A DNA stretch of 64,000 nucleotides from Panicum virgatum (lineage: Eukaryota > Streptophyta > Magnoliopsida > Poales > Poaceae): NCBI RefSeq assembly GCF_016808335.1, contig NC_053139.1:40792464-40856463 (forward strand), in the 5' to 3' direction. Positions 1 to 10,200 of the stretch are shown one piece after another; within the stretch, counting starts at the first letter, position 1; each line of letters starts with the position of its first letter. Made by a program: the position numbers and the translations under genes. Below the pieces are notes generated by a model that was given only the letters and a program-made list of their open reading frames with translations, ran no database searches and was not told where the DNA came from.

Positions 1-558
1 TCAAGACTTTATATTTTAGAATGACCTTACATTCCAGATAAATCTATATTATTAAACAGGTAGACTTGTGTAACCAAACAAACAAAATATAATTATTTGC
101 AGTGAAATTTCTCGGGAGGTGCATGCATCTAAGCACCCACCCTCCTCCCCAAAACAAAAATCTAATGATGTGCTGCTAATGACTTTCAACACAACATTTG
201 CTTTGTCCTTAAAAAGGCATCATGCTACAATTTATCTCATGAATTTTGTTCAAATAATTCTCCATTTATTCGCAACAACTGAACTAAAATATATATATTA
301 AAAAAATGCATTTTTTTTGTTATTGAATGATCCAGTTGTATATCAGGATAATGTTGTCAATTCATTCTTGTTAACTACATTTCAGTAGTGATGGCATTTT
401 GGAATTTATTCTGCTTGATAATTCACAAAGCAACAACAGTACAGGATAAGAAGTGTTTCCCAATATGTGATTGTTAAAAGAGACAAAGCAATATATCAAC
501 AGTCTGATTGAACATACAATCAAATAACAGCTGTAGCACTTGCAGGCATCATACATAC
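1..558. other. AT-rich stretch, probably intron 1 of the interrupted P450
   Basis: AT-rich DNA left of the donor site (read on the minus strand) that closes exon 1 of the disrupted P450. I looked for the second P450 exon on the minus strand and did not see it, so it should lie beyond the left edge. No other gene or repeat was recognised. Confidence 0.5.
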
Positions 559-654
559 CATAAGTTTCCCTCCAGCGAAGGAGGTGAGGGAATACTGTGG
601 ACAAAGAGTTGTTGGCATCTTGCGTCTGCAAAATCTTGAGCTCTTCCTTGATCC

Positions 655-782
655 TGTTGGTGTATGTGTGAGTGGCACATATGGCTCAGGTGTTAAGGCC
701 CATCTAGAGGCCCAGGTACAGCTACTATATATCCACCCTTCTAGGGTTTGGAAGAATACACACTGAATTATTCCTTCCTACA
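655..782 (+). repeat. Copia left LTR
   Basis: Begins TGTTGGTGTATG and ends TTCCTACA. It contains a TATATAT box at 726-732 that probably serves as the element's promoter. It matches 5266-5398 over its whole length with scattered substitutions and small length differences. Confidence 0.9.
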
Positions 783-790
783 TGGTATCA
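783..790 (+). other. Primer-binding site (initiator tRNA-Met)
   Basis: TGGTATCA immediately follows the left LTR. This is the usual start of the site complementary to the 3' end of initiator methionine tRNA in plant Copia elements. The match decays after 8 bases. Confidence 0.75.
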
Positions 791-841
791 TTTGCCTAGG
801 CCTCTCTCTCCTCCCACCCTCCAGCCGCCGCCGCCGGCGCC

Positions 842-2135
842 ATGGCCGGCCGGCCGCCGCCGCCCCCGCCCCTCTCCTCTGTTGCCGGCGGATCCGCCTC
901 CTCTGCTCCTGGCGCGCCGCGCGCGTGGCCCCAGGGCGCCGTCGCCTGGCTGCCCGCCTCCGCCGCCGCCGCGTTTGCTGCCGCCGCGGGCGGTCCTCCT
1001 CCTTCTCTGGCCCTCGCCGCCCCACCCCCGGCTCCTGACGCCCAGCCCCCGCCGCCGCTGGCTCCGCCCGCCCTAGCCCCGCTGGCCGTGGGGGGCGCGG
1101 GCGCGGGCGCGGCTCCGTCTGCCCTGGCCCCGCTGGCCGTGGGCGCGGGTGCGGGGGGCGCGAGGGGCGCGGCTGACGTCGCAGCCGCAGCCGCCGGGGG
1201 CGCGGCCGCCGCCGACACCGCTGCCGCTGCCATGGGCCCTCCTCCTTCCTGGCGCGGGCTGGGTATGACCCCGCGGACGCGCCGTTTGCCGCCGCCGCCT
1301 TCCGCGGTAAGGAGCCCCTCGTCGCCGAAGCTGCTACGGCCGACGCTGCTCTCGTCGCGGTCCTCCTCGCTGCCAAGTCCGAGGCTGCAGCGGCCCAGGA
1401 GCGGGTCCGCGCAGCTGCCCTCGCTTGGGAGCGCGAGCGCTCCGCGGCCGACGCTTTCACTCGCCGGGTCGCCGAGGCGGAGCACTGTGCTGGCACCGGT
1501 GGACTGGTGGGGGTCGTCGAGGCACGCCGACTCCTGCTCCGGCTCCTGTTTCTGCCCCTGCCCCTGGAGGTACGCCCTGGCCATCCTTCAGCAACCCATG
1601 GTCAGGGCGCATCTCGATGTGGCCGTTTCAGGGTCAGGGGGGCCTCGTCCTCAGCTCCAGCTGGCGGCCATGTTCACCGATGCTGCTTCCCTGTTCGTGC
1701 CGTCCTGGACCCCGCCCGCTCAGCCCACCAGCAGCCGACCTGGCCTGGGGGGTGGGACCAGGCCGCGCTGGCGCAGTCCTTCAGCACCAAGGGGCTGATG
1801 CCGCCGGTCAGCACCGAGTGGATCGCCGACTCGGGTGCCTCCTTCCACACCATCCCAGATGCCGGTATCCTCTCTTCAGTCCGACTCCCACATCCCTCTT
1901 GTCCTTCTTCCATCATGGTTGGCGATGGGTCTTGTCTTCCTGTCACCGCCGTGGGTTCTGCTCCTGGTTCTTTCCGTCTTCCCAATGTTCTTGTTGCTCC
2001 TCAGATGATTCATAATCTTCTTTCCATTCGCCAGTTTACTGCTGACAATTCTTATTCCATCGAATTTGACTCATCTGTTCTTACTGTGAAGGATTCGGCT
2101 TCCCGGCATTCGCTCCTCCGATGTGACAGCTCGGG
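842..2135 (+). pseudogene. Copia gag remnant and protease
   Basis: The 5' part (842 to about 1560) is an Ala/Pro-rich, very GC-rich stretch in which no clean gag domain or CCHC knuckle could be found. A gag-type PSFSNPWSGRISMWP segment is visible around 1590-1630, but it lies in a different frame from the protease, so at least one frameshift has occurred. The aspartic protease follows at about 1800-2120, with the active site WIADSGASFH and the downstream VLVAPQMIHNLLSIRQ typical of Copia polyproteins. Another frameshift near 2135 moves the reading into the integrase frame. The GC-rich 5' segment may be a diverged gag or captured sequence; I cannot tell which. Confidence 0.7.
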
Positions 2136-3945
2136 GCCCTTTACATCCTTCGTCTTCCTGCTTCCGCTGCTCCGCATTCGACTTCTTCTTCGTCTGCTGC
2201 CTTTGCCGCGATGCCGTCTTCCACCACCTGGCATCGCCGGCTTGGTCACTCCGGCCGCGACATTTTGGCTCAGCTCAGTCGTAGTACCGATGTTCCTTGT
2301 ACTAGGGCTCCTGCTGAGCACCTCTGTCATGCGTGCTAGTTAGGTCGTCATGTTAGACTTCATTTTTCTTCTTCTTGTTCGCATGCGATGCATGCCTTTG
2401 ATCTTGTTCACTGTGACCTGTGGACCTCTCCTGTACTCAGCATTTCTGGCTCTAAATACTATCTGGTAGTGGTTGATGATTTCTCTCATTACTCTTGGAC
2501 TTTTCTTTTGCGCGCTAAGTCTGAGACCTTTCCCACCCTCCTCCATTTCTTTGCCTGGGTGTCCACTCAGTTCGGCCTCACCATTAAGGCCGTCCAGTGT
2601 GACAACGGGCGTGAGTTCGGCACCTCCACCTTCCGTTCTTTCTTCCTCTCACGGGGTGTTCAGCTGCGTATGTCTTGTCCGTATACCTCTCCCCAGAACG
2701 GCAAGGCTAAGCGGATGATTCGCACGACGAACGACGGCATGCGCACCCTTCAGATCCAGGCCTCTCTGCCTCCCCGCTTCTGGGCTGAGAGTCTCCACAC
2801 CGCCACATACTGGCTTAACCGCCTTCCGTCTACTGCTTCCCCTTCTCCCACTCCACACCACGCTCTTTTCAGTACCCCTCCTCGCTACGATCACCTTCGT
2901 GTCTTCGGGTGTGCATGTTATCCTAACATCTCCGCCACAGCTCCTCACAAGCTGGCATCCCGCTCAACACGGTGTGTTTTTTTTTGTTACTCCCCTGACC
3001 ACAAGGGGTACCGCTGCTTTGACCTCACCTCTCGCGGGTCCTCATCTCCCGACACTGTTGTGTTTGACGAGTCGGATTTCCACTACTCCACCTCCTCTAC
3101 ACCTTCCCCTGACCCCGAGTTGGAGTCCCTGTTTTCGCCTGACCCGGTGGTTCAACCACCTTCGTCTGTCTGTCATTTCCCTGCAGGTTTTCCTGGTACA
3201 CCGGCACCGCTTCTGGTGATCTCTGCTGCACTACGAGTGGCCCCGGTGCCTGTTGTCGCGCCACACGCGGCCCCAAGACCTCCTGTCGTACCACGCGAGG
3301 CCCCGGTGTCTCCTGCTACGCCACGTGTGGCCCCAGTGCCTCCTACGGCGCCTGCGCGCTACGCTCAGCCGGTGCAGGTGTGCCGGCGTCGTTTGGTGCT
3401 AGCACCGGCGCCGGACCTGCGGCCTCCTACTCCGGCACCGGAGTCTCCACCACCACCTACACCGGAGCCGTCGCCGCAGTTGCCTCCGCCGACTCGCTCT
3501 CGAGTCGAGCCGGCTGTGTACCACCCGTCAGTCATCCATCGGGACCCTCGCCATATTCATCCCATGGTGACTCGGCGGATGGCTTCTCAGCCCGCGACTC
3601 TCTTCGCCACCGAGGGAGAGCCGCAGATCTCTCCGGTTCCCTCCTCTGTCCGCGACGCCCTGGCGGATCCTCACTGGCGTCGCGCGATGGAAGAGGAGTA
3701 CGCGGCTCTTCTTGCCAACCAGACATGGGACCTCGTGCCGCGTCCGTTTGGTTGCAATGTGGTCACTGGCAAGTCGATCTGGACGCATAAGCGTCGGGCT
3801 GATGGCACACCGGATCGCTACAAGGCTCGCTGGGTTCTCCGGGACTTCACCCAGCGGCCTGGTGTGGACTACGATGAGACCTCCAGTCCAGTGGTGAAGC
3901 CTGCTACTGTGCGCACGGTTCTCTCGCTCGCTCTCTCACTCTTGG
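2136..3945 (+). pseudogene. Copia integrase (GAG-pre-integrase and rve core)
   Basis: The HHCC zinc-binding region (TWHRRLGH ... CHAC) is visible at about 2215-2340 and is followed by an in-frame TAG. The core then runs on from 2388: first Asp in VHCDLW, second Asp in AVQCDNGREF, and the position of the catalytic Glu in NGKAKRMIRT, where Copia integrases have Glu. The change to Lys should abolish strand transfer. The C-terminal part includes the chromodomain-like FGCACYPN and GYRCFD segments and a long Pro-rich tail of imperfect APRVAPVPP-like repeats (about 3220-3500), then the start of RT (ALADPHWRRAMEEEY, WDLVPRP). The frame breaks near 3945. Confidence 0.85.
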
Positions 3946-5160
3946 CCTATGCACCAGCTGGATGTGAAGAATGCGTTTCTCTATGGCACTTTGTCAGAGA
4001 CAGTCTACTGCAGTCAGCCAGCGGGATTTGTGGACTTCAGTAGTCCAGACATGGTCTGCCGGCTCAACAAGTCTCTCTATGGTCTGAAGCAGGCTCCTCG
4101 GGCTTGGTATTCTCGGTTTGCCACGTTCTTGCTGACATTGGGGTTCACCGAGGTCAAGTCTGACACTTCTCTGTTCATCTACCGCCGTGGGGATGAGACT
4201 GCCTACCGGGTGCTCTATGTTGATGACATTGTGCTCACAGCCTCCAGTCAGCAGTTGCTTCAGCGCATCATCTCCTCTCTGTAGCAGGAGTTTGCTATGA
4301 AGGATCTTGGTCAGCTCCATCACTTCTTGGGTGTCACTGTTGAGCCTCACCCGTCTGGCCTTCTCCTTCACCAGCGGCAGTATGCTTTTGATATTCTGGA
4401 GCGGGCTGGGATGACTGATTGCAATCCATGCCCCACTCCTGTCGACACTCAGACGAAGCTGTCTGCTGATCTGGGTGATCCCGTGGCTGATCCTACTACC
4501 TACCGGAGTCTTGCCGGTGCCTTGCAGTACCTCACTTTCACCAGGCCGGACCTCACATATGCCGTTCAGCAGGTCTGCCTTCATATGCATGATCCCCGGG
4601 AGTCACATCTTACTGCGCTGAAGCGTCTACTCCGCTACGTCCGTGGCACTGTTGACTTCGGCCTGGTTCTTCACCGCTCTCCCTATGCTGAGCTGGTTGT
4701 CTACACCGACGCTGACTAGGCTGGCTGTCCGGACACTCGCCGCTCCACTTCCGGCTATGCCGTCTTCCTGGGCGGCAACCTTGTCTCCTGGTCGTCCAAG
4801 CGGCAGCCGATTGTCTCCTGCTCCAGTGCCGAGGCGGAGTATCGTGTTGTTGCTAACGGCGTGGCGGAGGCGTCCTGGCTCCGACAGCTCTTGGCGGAGC
4901 TTCATAGCCCGCTCGCCAAGAGCACGCTCGTCTACTGCGACAACGTCAGCGCCGTGTATCTCTGCACCAACCCCGTTCAGCATCAGCGGACGAAGCATGT
5001 GGAGATCGACTTGCACTTCGTTCGCGACAGGGTCGCTATCGGCGATGTTCGGGTCCTCCATGTCCCGACCACCTCCCAGTTTGCTGACATCTTCACCAAA
5101 GGTCTCCCCTCCTCGACTTTCTCGGAGTTTCGCTCCAACCTCAACGTAGCAGGTGGCTAG
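3946..5160 (+). pseudogene. Copia reverse transcriptase and RNase H
   Basis: RT motifs are present in one frame: QLDVKNAFLYGTL, SLYGLKQAPRAWY and the catalytic YVDDIVL (about 4218). TAG interrupts at 4282-4284 (a Gln in relatives) and again at 4717-4719, inside the RNase H motif that normally reads TDADW. The rest of RNase H is clean: [30 protein letters not shown] and the terminal DIFTKGLP block, ending at 5160. Two stops and the upstream frameshift make it non-functional. Confidence 0.9.
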
Positions 5161-5253
5161 TTGTGGCTGCGGGGGGGGGGGGGGGGGGTTGCCCTGTGTG
5201 TGCTTTCTTTGTTGTCGAGTCTTGAAGCCCGCTGCGCCGGTAGTTCAGACTGC

Positions 5254-5265
5254 GGGGGGGGGGGG
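5254..5265 (+). other. Poly-G tract before the right LTR (polypurine tract)
   Basis: An uninterrupted G run directly before the right LTR takes the place of the polypurine tract. A second, longer G run lies at 5171-5188, about 80 bases upstream. Such runs may be collapsed or mis-called in assemblies. Confidence 0.6.
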
Positions 5266-5398
5266 GGTTGGTGTATGCGTGAGTGGCCCATATGGCCCAG
5301 ATGTTAAGGCCCATCTAGAGGCCCATGTACAGCTACTATATACCCACCCTTCTAGGGTTTGGAGGAATACACTACACACTGAATTATTCCTTCCTACG
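5266..5398 (+). repeat. Copia right LTR
   Basis: Matches 655-782. It is followed by the target duplication GATCC (5399-5403) and then the P450 exon. Confidence 0.88.
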
Positions 5399-5572
5399 GA
5401 TCCTTTTCATCTCTCTGGGGTTTCCATGGAGCAAAGTGGGCTTGGGCCCCCTTACACCTTGCTTCCTCAACTTCTTCCCTATGTTCTCTGACCTTAGGCA
5501 TACAAGGTTTAACAAGTATGATAGAGCTAAGCTAAGAATAAGAAGAGCAATAGTTAGAGCAGGTAACTCCAT

Positions 5573-6488
5573 GAAGCACAGGAAGAGAGGAAGAAAGTGT
5601 TCTTGGCAAATACTCAGACATAAGGCAACGCCAAATATGGTTGAGTACACTAGCTCTTCAAGAAGCCACCTTTCATGTATTTCTTTAAGACCCTGAGCAT
5701 GTGAGTTCCCTTATTTGACCTTTCAAAAATTTTTATAGGGCTGCTTCTGAATTAAGGCAACAATTAACAATCAGTTGACCAGATGACTTCTGTATGATAT
5801 TTACACTCATTGATTGATTGGCTAGTACAAATGGTTTCTGCCAATCTACTCGAAATATGCACTCCCTGTTCAGACATGCTGCGTCCTTCAAGAAACTAAT
5901 TTACCTCCAGAGCTTCAGAAAAAAAGGGAAGAAATTAGGAAACATATGCAACGGACTAAAAAGAATAGGGATAGAATTACCTCACTAGTCATGACAGGAT
6001 GCTACCCTGTCCTAAAAGAAGGCAAATTGAGTCTTCAAGAAGCACATTGTTGGGGCAAGAATCAAAGTGTGGCTGAACTTTAAAATTTGAAGTTGGGAGT
6101 TAACTATGGTTACAGCACACATCTTGAACCTATAAGTGGCGCAAAGTTGAGAAATAGAAAGTATCAAATGACATTACATGTTCTGCCAACGTCAGAAAAA
6201 TATAGGAAAATATTTGACTGAGTGCATCACAAGAACACATTAAAGTTAAAACAAACTGTGGCAGCACAAGGCATAACCACACATATCAAATTCGGTCTTC
6301 GCATGTATGATGTATTTGGTGGTAATGGTGGGGTGTTGCAGACTTGCAGTCACTTCCATTGCAGTACCACTTGATGAGCCCCAAGGTACCAAAGAGATAA
6401 GCCTCCTTGAATAAATAGGAGCCCATATTACATAAGTCGATCCACGTAGATGAAGCACATGGAAGTGTTGTTATCATGAAAACAGAGA
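5573..6488. other. Spacer between the two P450 genes
   Basis: Promoter side of the interrupted P450 and 3' side of the intact one. AT-rich; no exon, RNA gene or repeat was recognised. Confidence 0.5.
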
Positions 6489-9400
6489 TCATGACAGCTT
6501 TGTCACCACCAGGGGCATGCCGAACTCAGGCTCAATGGTCAACCGAAATGCCGGCATGTGTTGGTACCCAGGTGACATTGAGAATGAGAACTTGCTCAGC
6601 AGGCGTGCAAGAATCACCTTCAGCTCTGCCATTGCCAGGTTTTGTCCAGTACACAGTCTTGGTCCATATCCGAACGGCATGTACATGTGGGCTGGCTTAC
6701 AGGCCGCCACAGCTCCGTTCGCGAATCGTTCTGGACGAAATTCGCCAGCATCTGGGCCCCAGGCTTCCATGTCCAGGTGCAGCTTTGGAATTGTCACCTG
6801 GATAATGGTGCCACGAGGGACGTCGACTCCACCAAGTCGGATGTCCATCAGGGCTTCACGCATGATCAGTGACGCCGGAGGGTACAACCGGAGAGTCTCT
6901 TGAATCACCATCGTAAGCTTCAAAAGATTTTGACGCAAGTCTTAGAGTGCATTGCCAAAGATTGATTCATACACAGTTACACACAAGAATAAGGAATTTT
7001 CAACTGACGAAGTACATCTATATCCAGTATCGTTCGTCCACAGCACACTTCTAGAACCTCAGCCCGGGCACGATCCTGCCAGTCCGGGTTTGCAGCAAGT
7101 AGCATCAGGCACCAAGTGGCAGTGATTGCTGCAGTTTCATGCCCAGCAAAGTAGATGTTCTTGCAATTGTCAACGATGAAATCTTCAGCAGCTATGGAAT
7201 ATCTGGGGCTCTCGTCTGCACCATTGATAATGGAATGCAGAAGGCTGTTATACGTGGACATGGGTGTGCCGTCCTTGCTGCTGCTCCTGTCCCTCTGTTC
7301 CTTTGACACTTCCAGGATCAGTAACTGGATTTCTTGTTCTAGCCTCCGTATCTCCTGGTTGATTTTGGTAGGCAGGTATTTCCTGGAATATAATAAGGAT
7401 AACTTTTCAAGTTTTTTTACCAAAGTCAGTAGGGAAGGCCTCTATCTATTTTTTTTATAAAAATATAAACAAAGGTGAGAGTACAGATCTATACAGAGCC
7501 CGAAGCGCGCAAAAGAAAATACAAGGCCGCAGGCCTAAAGACAAAACATCAAGGAAAATTAGAAAGACAGGCTGCTCATCCAAGATTCTAAATTTGCTCG
7601 AAGTAGAATGGAAGAAAACTCAGTTTTGAAGTGAAGTTTCCAACTGTTAAGAATTTCTCAATTAATCAAAAGGCACTTACCACAATGCAGATAGTCCTAC
7701 AAATGTATCCAGTTGAGAAATTGCCTTCTGGAGCTGCCTGATCTTGCAAAATATGTCTTTTCCTTTTGCAAAGCTGCTCCCAAAACAAGCTCTGGCAATC
7801 ACATCGGCTGAGAAGTTCCTCAGGTATCGATCGACATATATCTCCTTGCTACCTCCAGTGCTATCAAGTATATTCTCCCATGCTTGTAACACTGGAACTG
7901 TTGCATCCTCAATTAGCCCTATCATACCCTATCATTGTTGGAACAACAGTCAGACAGATGGTACAGTTGTATGTGCCTTTTCACTTTTCAGTAAAATTTA
8001 ATAACCTTGATTTTTTCCAAGTAGAACTCTGGTGCAAGGATCTTCCTCTCATAGGCCCAAAGGTCACCGCTAGCTGACAATATACCTTCTCCAAAGAGAG
8101 GTTTGCGTGATTTCATCAGATATTGTGGCTTCACGAGCTCTGATGGAGTCCAGTGGCCCATGTCTTTCACCATTTCTGGCTGAGCAACATGCAATATCTC
8201 CATAGCTCCTGTTGAGTAAAGGAATACAGGCCCTGTTCCAGTTTCCAAACAGTATGAAATGATATAACTGAACCATTGAAGATTGAGGAAGAGTGTTTGA
8301 GTGAGAAACAATAGGGTAAGGCTCATATTTAAAAAATTAGCCAACAACAGAACTGATAAAAGCTGTTCTTCCATAATACATACCACTAAAATGTAGATTT
8401 GACAAATGTAGCTGTTTCTGAAGTCAATATACAATATTGTGATACACAAGGCTACATACTACCTCCAATATAAAATAAAGTCAGTTCAATTAGGCACGCG
8501 AGTTAAAGAATTAGAGAAAATGACCTTGGCACCCATCACTTCTCCCTATAGTTTAGTGGTTATATTTCCTCTCTTAAGTACACTAGGAGAGAGAGACAGA
8601 TATAGGGAGGTAGTGTCCATCTATCGATAAGATTATGAGTATTCAATAAGGATACAAGAGGAAGACAAATCAGATAATGTACCTCAGAGTAATATAATGA
8701 CTTATTATAGTTAGAGAAAGTTCATAGCACCAAACGGACATGTATTTGATACAGACAGCGCAATATAGAATGGAAACTTAAATCAAAAGCCAACCACTTA
8801 TTACTTAATTCATTGATTGTGGAAGTTCAACAGAATGTTCACAGAACAGGACAACCAAAGCAATAAGCATCTTTTGGCTACAACAAGATTCCAAATTCCC
8901 AGGAAAGCTACATTATCATTAAGCAAACTTTTCATCAATAATAGACTGTGCAGACTCTGGTTTCAACATAACCCAATTGGTTACTCTTCGACAAACTTAT
9001 GGTTGAACTCTCAAGAGAATGCACATTATTACTTGGTTCACTTGAATACGGTATATTTATGGTATATATATTTTCTATCTATACACCAAATAAAGGTTCG
9101 AATTCAAGATAATACCTGATCATATGAGAAACAATACAAGAGACAAAATATGGTTATCCACTCAGAATATATGGCTTGGTAAACTTTGGCAGGAAAATTA
9201 CTAAACTGAGAAGATCCAAAGCTTCAAGTATAGAAATAACTGCAGTAAGTTGTGTGCTATTCCATCAACATCTGCCATCTTGAAGCTTTGGATCTTCTCA
9301 GTTTAGTAATTTTCCTGAAATAAATAAATATAATGGCCACACGGGCACAAGTTGTGTGCTATTCCATCAACATCTGCCATCTTCACCTTGGTTTTCTTGA

Positions 9401-10126
9401 CGCTCACACAAAATGATTGACATAATAAGCAGCATCGAAGATCACTTAACTGTTGGTGATATTATATACGGTATGGAAAAGAAGTTGCTAAGGTTAAGGA
9501 CGCTATTCTGATGATCCACATATGGGGAAAACTAATGGAGTAATATTCAAGCACTGTATGAAATACTGAAAGTCTGAAACAAGCAGGAGATCCGGGGGGG
9601 AGTTAACTTAAGCTCCCCCCCCCCCCCCCCCACACACACACACCCAAAAAAAATTTGTGATGTAAAGTTAGTTAAACTCGCTGTCTACCTTTTTAGGAAC
9701 AACACTATGCTTCTAGCTTTGTCTATGGAAAGTTGTACAGAGCATGGGACGCACCGCGATTCAAGAATGAATAAACAGTCATGATCATACCATAAACTTC
9801 ATTTTAGCCACAGTTAAATGGTCAAAAGCATAAGCAAGGATCTTGTAGATACCATAAGTCTTCCTCCACTGAAGAAAATGAGGGAAGACGGTGGAGATGT
9901 AGCTGTTGGAGTCTTGCCTCTGAAGGCTCTTCATCTCCTGTCGGATTCTCTTCATCTCTTGAGTGTTGCCATAGAGCAAAGTAGGCTGGGGACCTTTTAT
10001 CCCTTGCCTCCTCAACTTCTTCCTTATCTTCTCTGGCCTTAACCACAGGATGTCATATAAGTAAACTAGAGCAAAGCCAATGAGTATGATCAGAAGAACT
10101 AGAATCAGCTCAAGTAGTCTCTCCAT
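6489..10126 (-). CDS. CYP714: CYP714-type cytochrome P450 (five exons)
   Basis: Membrane-bound haem monooxygenase of the CYP714 family. Characterised members oxidise gibberellins, but the substrate here cannot be read from sequence. Minus-strand exons: 10126-9853, 8232-8006, 7928-7681, 7382 to about 6983-6998, and about 6940/6919 to 6489. Exon 1 encodes the N-terminal anchor and a KGPQPTLLYGN hinge. Exon 4 holds the I-helix oxygen-binding motif AGHET. Exon 5 holds ETLR (ExxR), PERF and the haem loop FGYGPRLCTG with the Cys ligand. The product would be about 515-520 residues, normal for the family. Donor and acceptor sites and phases agree for introns 1-3. At intron 4 no GT-AG pair restores the family spacing around LRQLK/LTMVIQ, leaving about 4-11 extra residues, so the last junction is uncertain. 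It is a tandem partner of the Copia-interrupted copy at 559-5572. It could still be a recent pseudogene. Confidence 0.88.
9190..9317. repeat. Perfect 39-bp inverted repeat in P450 intron 1
   Basis: Bases 9190-9228 are the exact reverse complement of 9279-9317, separated by 50 bp. A 35-bp direct repeat is interlaced with it. The pre-mRNA could form a 39-bp stem. There are no terminal motifs of a transposon, so a template-switch rearrangement is more likely than a MITE. Confidence 0.9.
9247..9383 (+). repeat. 35-bp direct repeat overlapping the inverted repeat
   Basis: Bases 9247-9281 recur exactly at 9349-9383. The first copy lies in the loop of the 39-bp inverted repeat and overlaps its right arm by 3 bp. 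Confidence 0.9.
9615..9642. repeat. Poly-C run followed by (CA)n
   Basis: A run of 17 C followed by a short ACACAC tract, within intron 1 of the P450. Confidence 0.85.
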
Positions 10127-10191
10127 GAGAGGCAGAAAGCAAGGGAGGAGCAGATGCGGGTGTTATGTCAAATATGCAAGGCAATCAGTAC

Positions 10192-10198
10192 TTTTATA
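10192..10198 (-). promoter_or_regulatory. TATA box of the intact P450
   Basis: TATAAAA on the minus strand, about 66 bases upstream of the ATG at 10126. That spacing suits a start site about 30 bases downstream and a short leader. Confidence 0.6.
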
Positions 10199-10200
10199 GT

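Larger units (their letters stand above)
655..5398 (+). mobile_element. Ty1/Copia LTR retrotransposon (short LTRs), decayed
   Basis: Element with short terminal repeats (128 and 133 bp), a primer-binding site matching initiator-Met tRNA directly after the left LTR, a poly-G purine tract before the right LTR, and the Copia order protease, integrase, RT, RNase H. The target duplication GATCC is seen at 650-654 and 5399-5403. The coding region has several frameshifts and in-frame stops, so it cannot move by itself. It lies in the opposite orientation to the P450 exon it interrupts. The left LTR ends in CA. The right one ends in CG and has lost its initial TG (now GG), consistent with some age after insertion. 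Confidence 0.93.
559..5572 (-). pseudogene. CYP714: CYP714-like cytochrome P450, exon 1 split by a Copia element
   Basis: First exon of a second CYP714-type P450 on the minus strand, in two pieces. The piece at 5572-5399 starts with ATG, encodes a hydrophobic membrane anchor and then the basic-proline hinge (KQGVRGPKPTLLHGN), and ends at MKRI. The piece at 654-559 carries on with the helix and the STVFPHLLRWRETYG segment, ending in a donor site (TATG/GTATGT) at the same position and phase as in the intact neighbour at 6489-10126. The 4.7-kb element between them is flanked by GATCC on both sides. Removing it and one GATCC leaves an 88-codon exon in frame, three codons shorter than the neighbour's exon 1. 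The insertion puts a stop codon eight residues after MKRI-type sequence, so the allele should be null unless the element is spliced out. The remaining exons are off the left edge. The two genes are clearly a tandem duplication; which came first is not visible. Confidence 0.85.

Noticed and set aside
768..1798. Long overlapping ORFs on both strands at 0.8-1.8 kb
   Set aside because: They follow from extreme GC content inside the Copia element. Only the gag and protease fragments have family resemblance.
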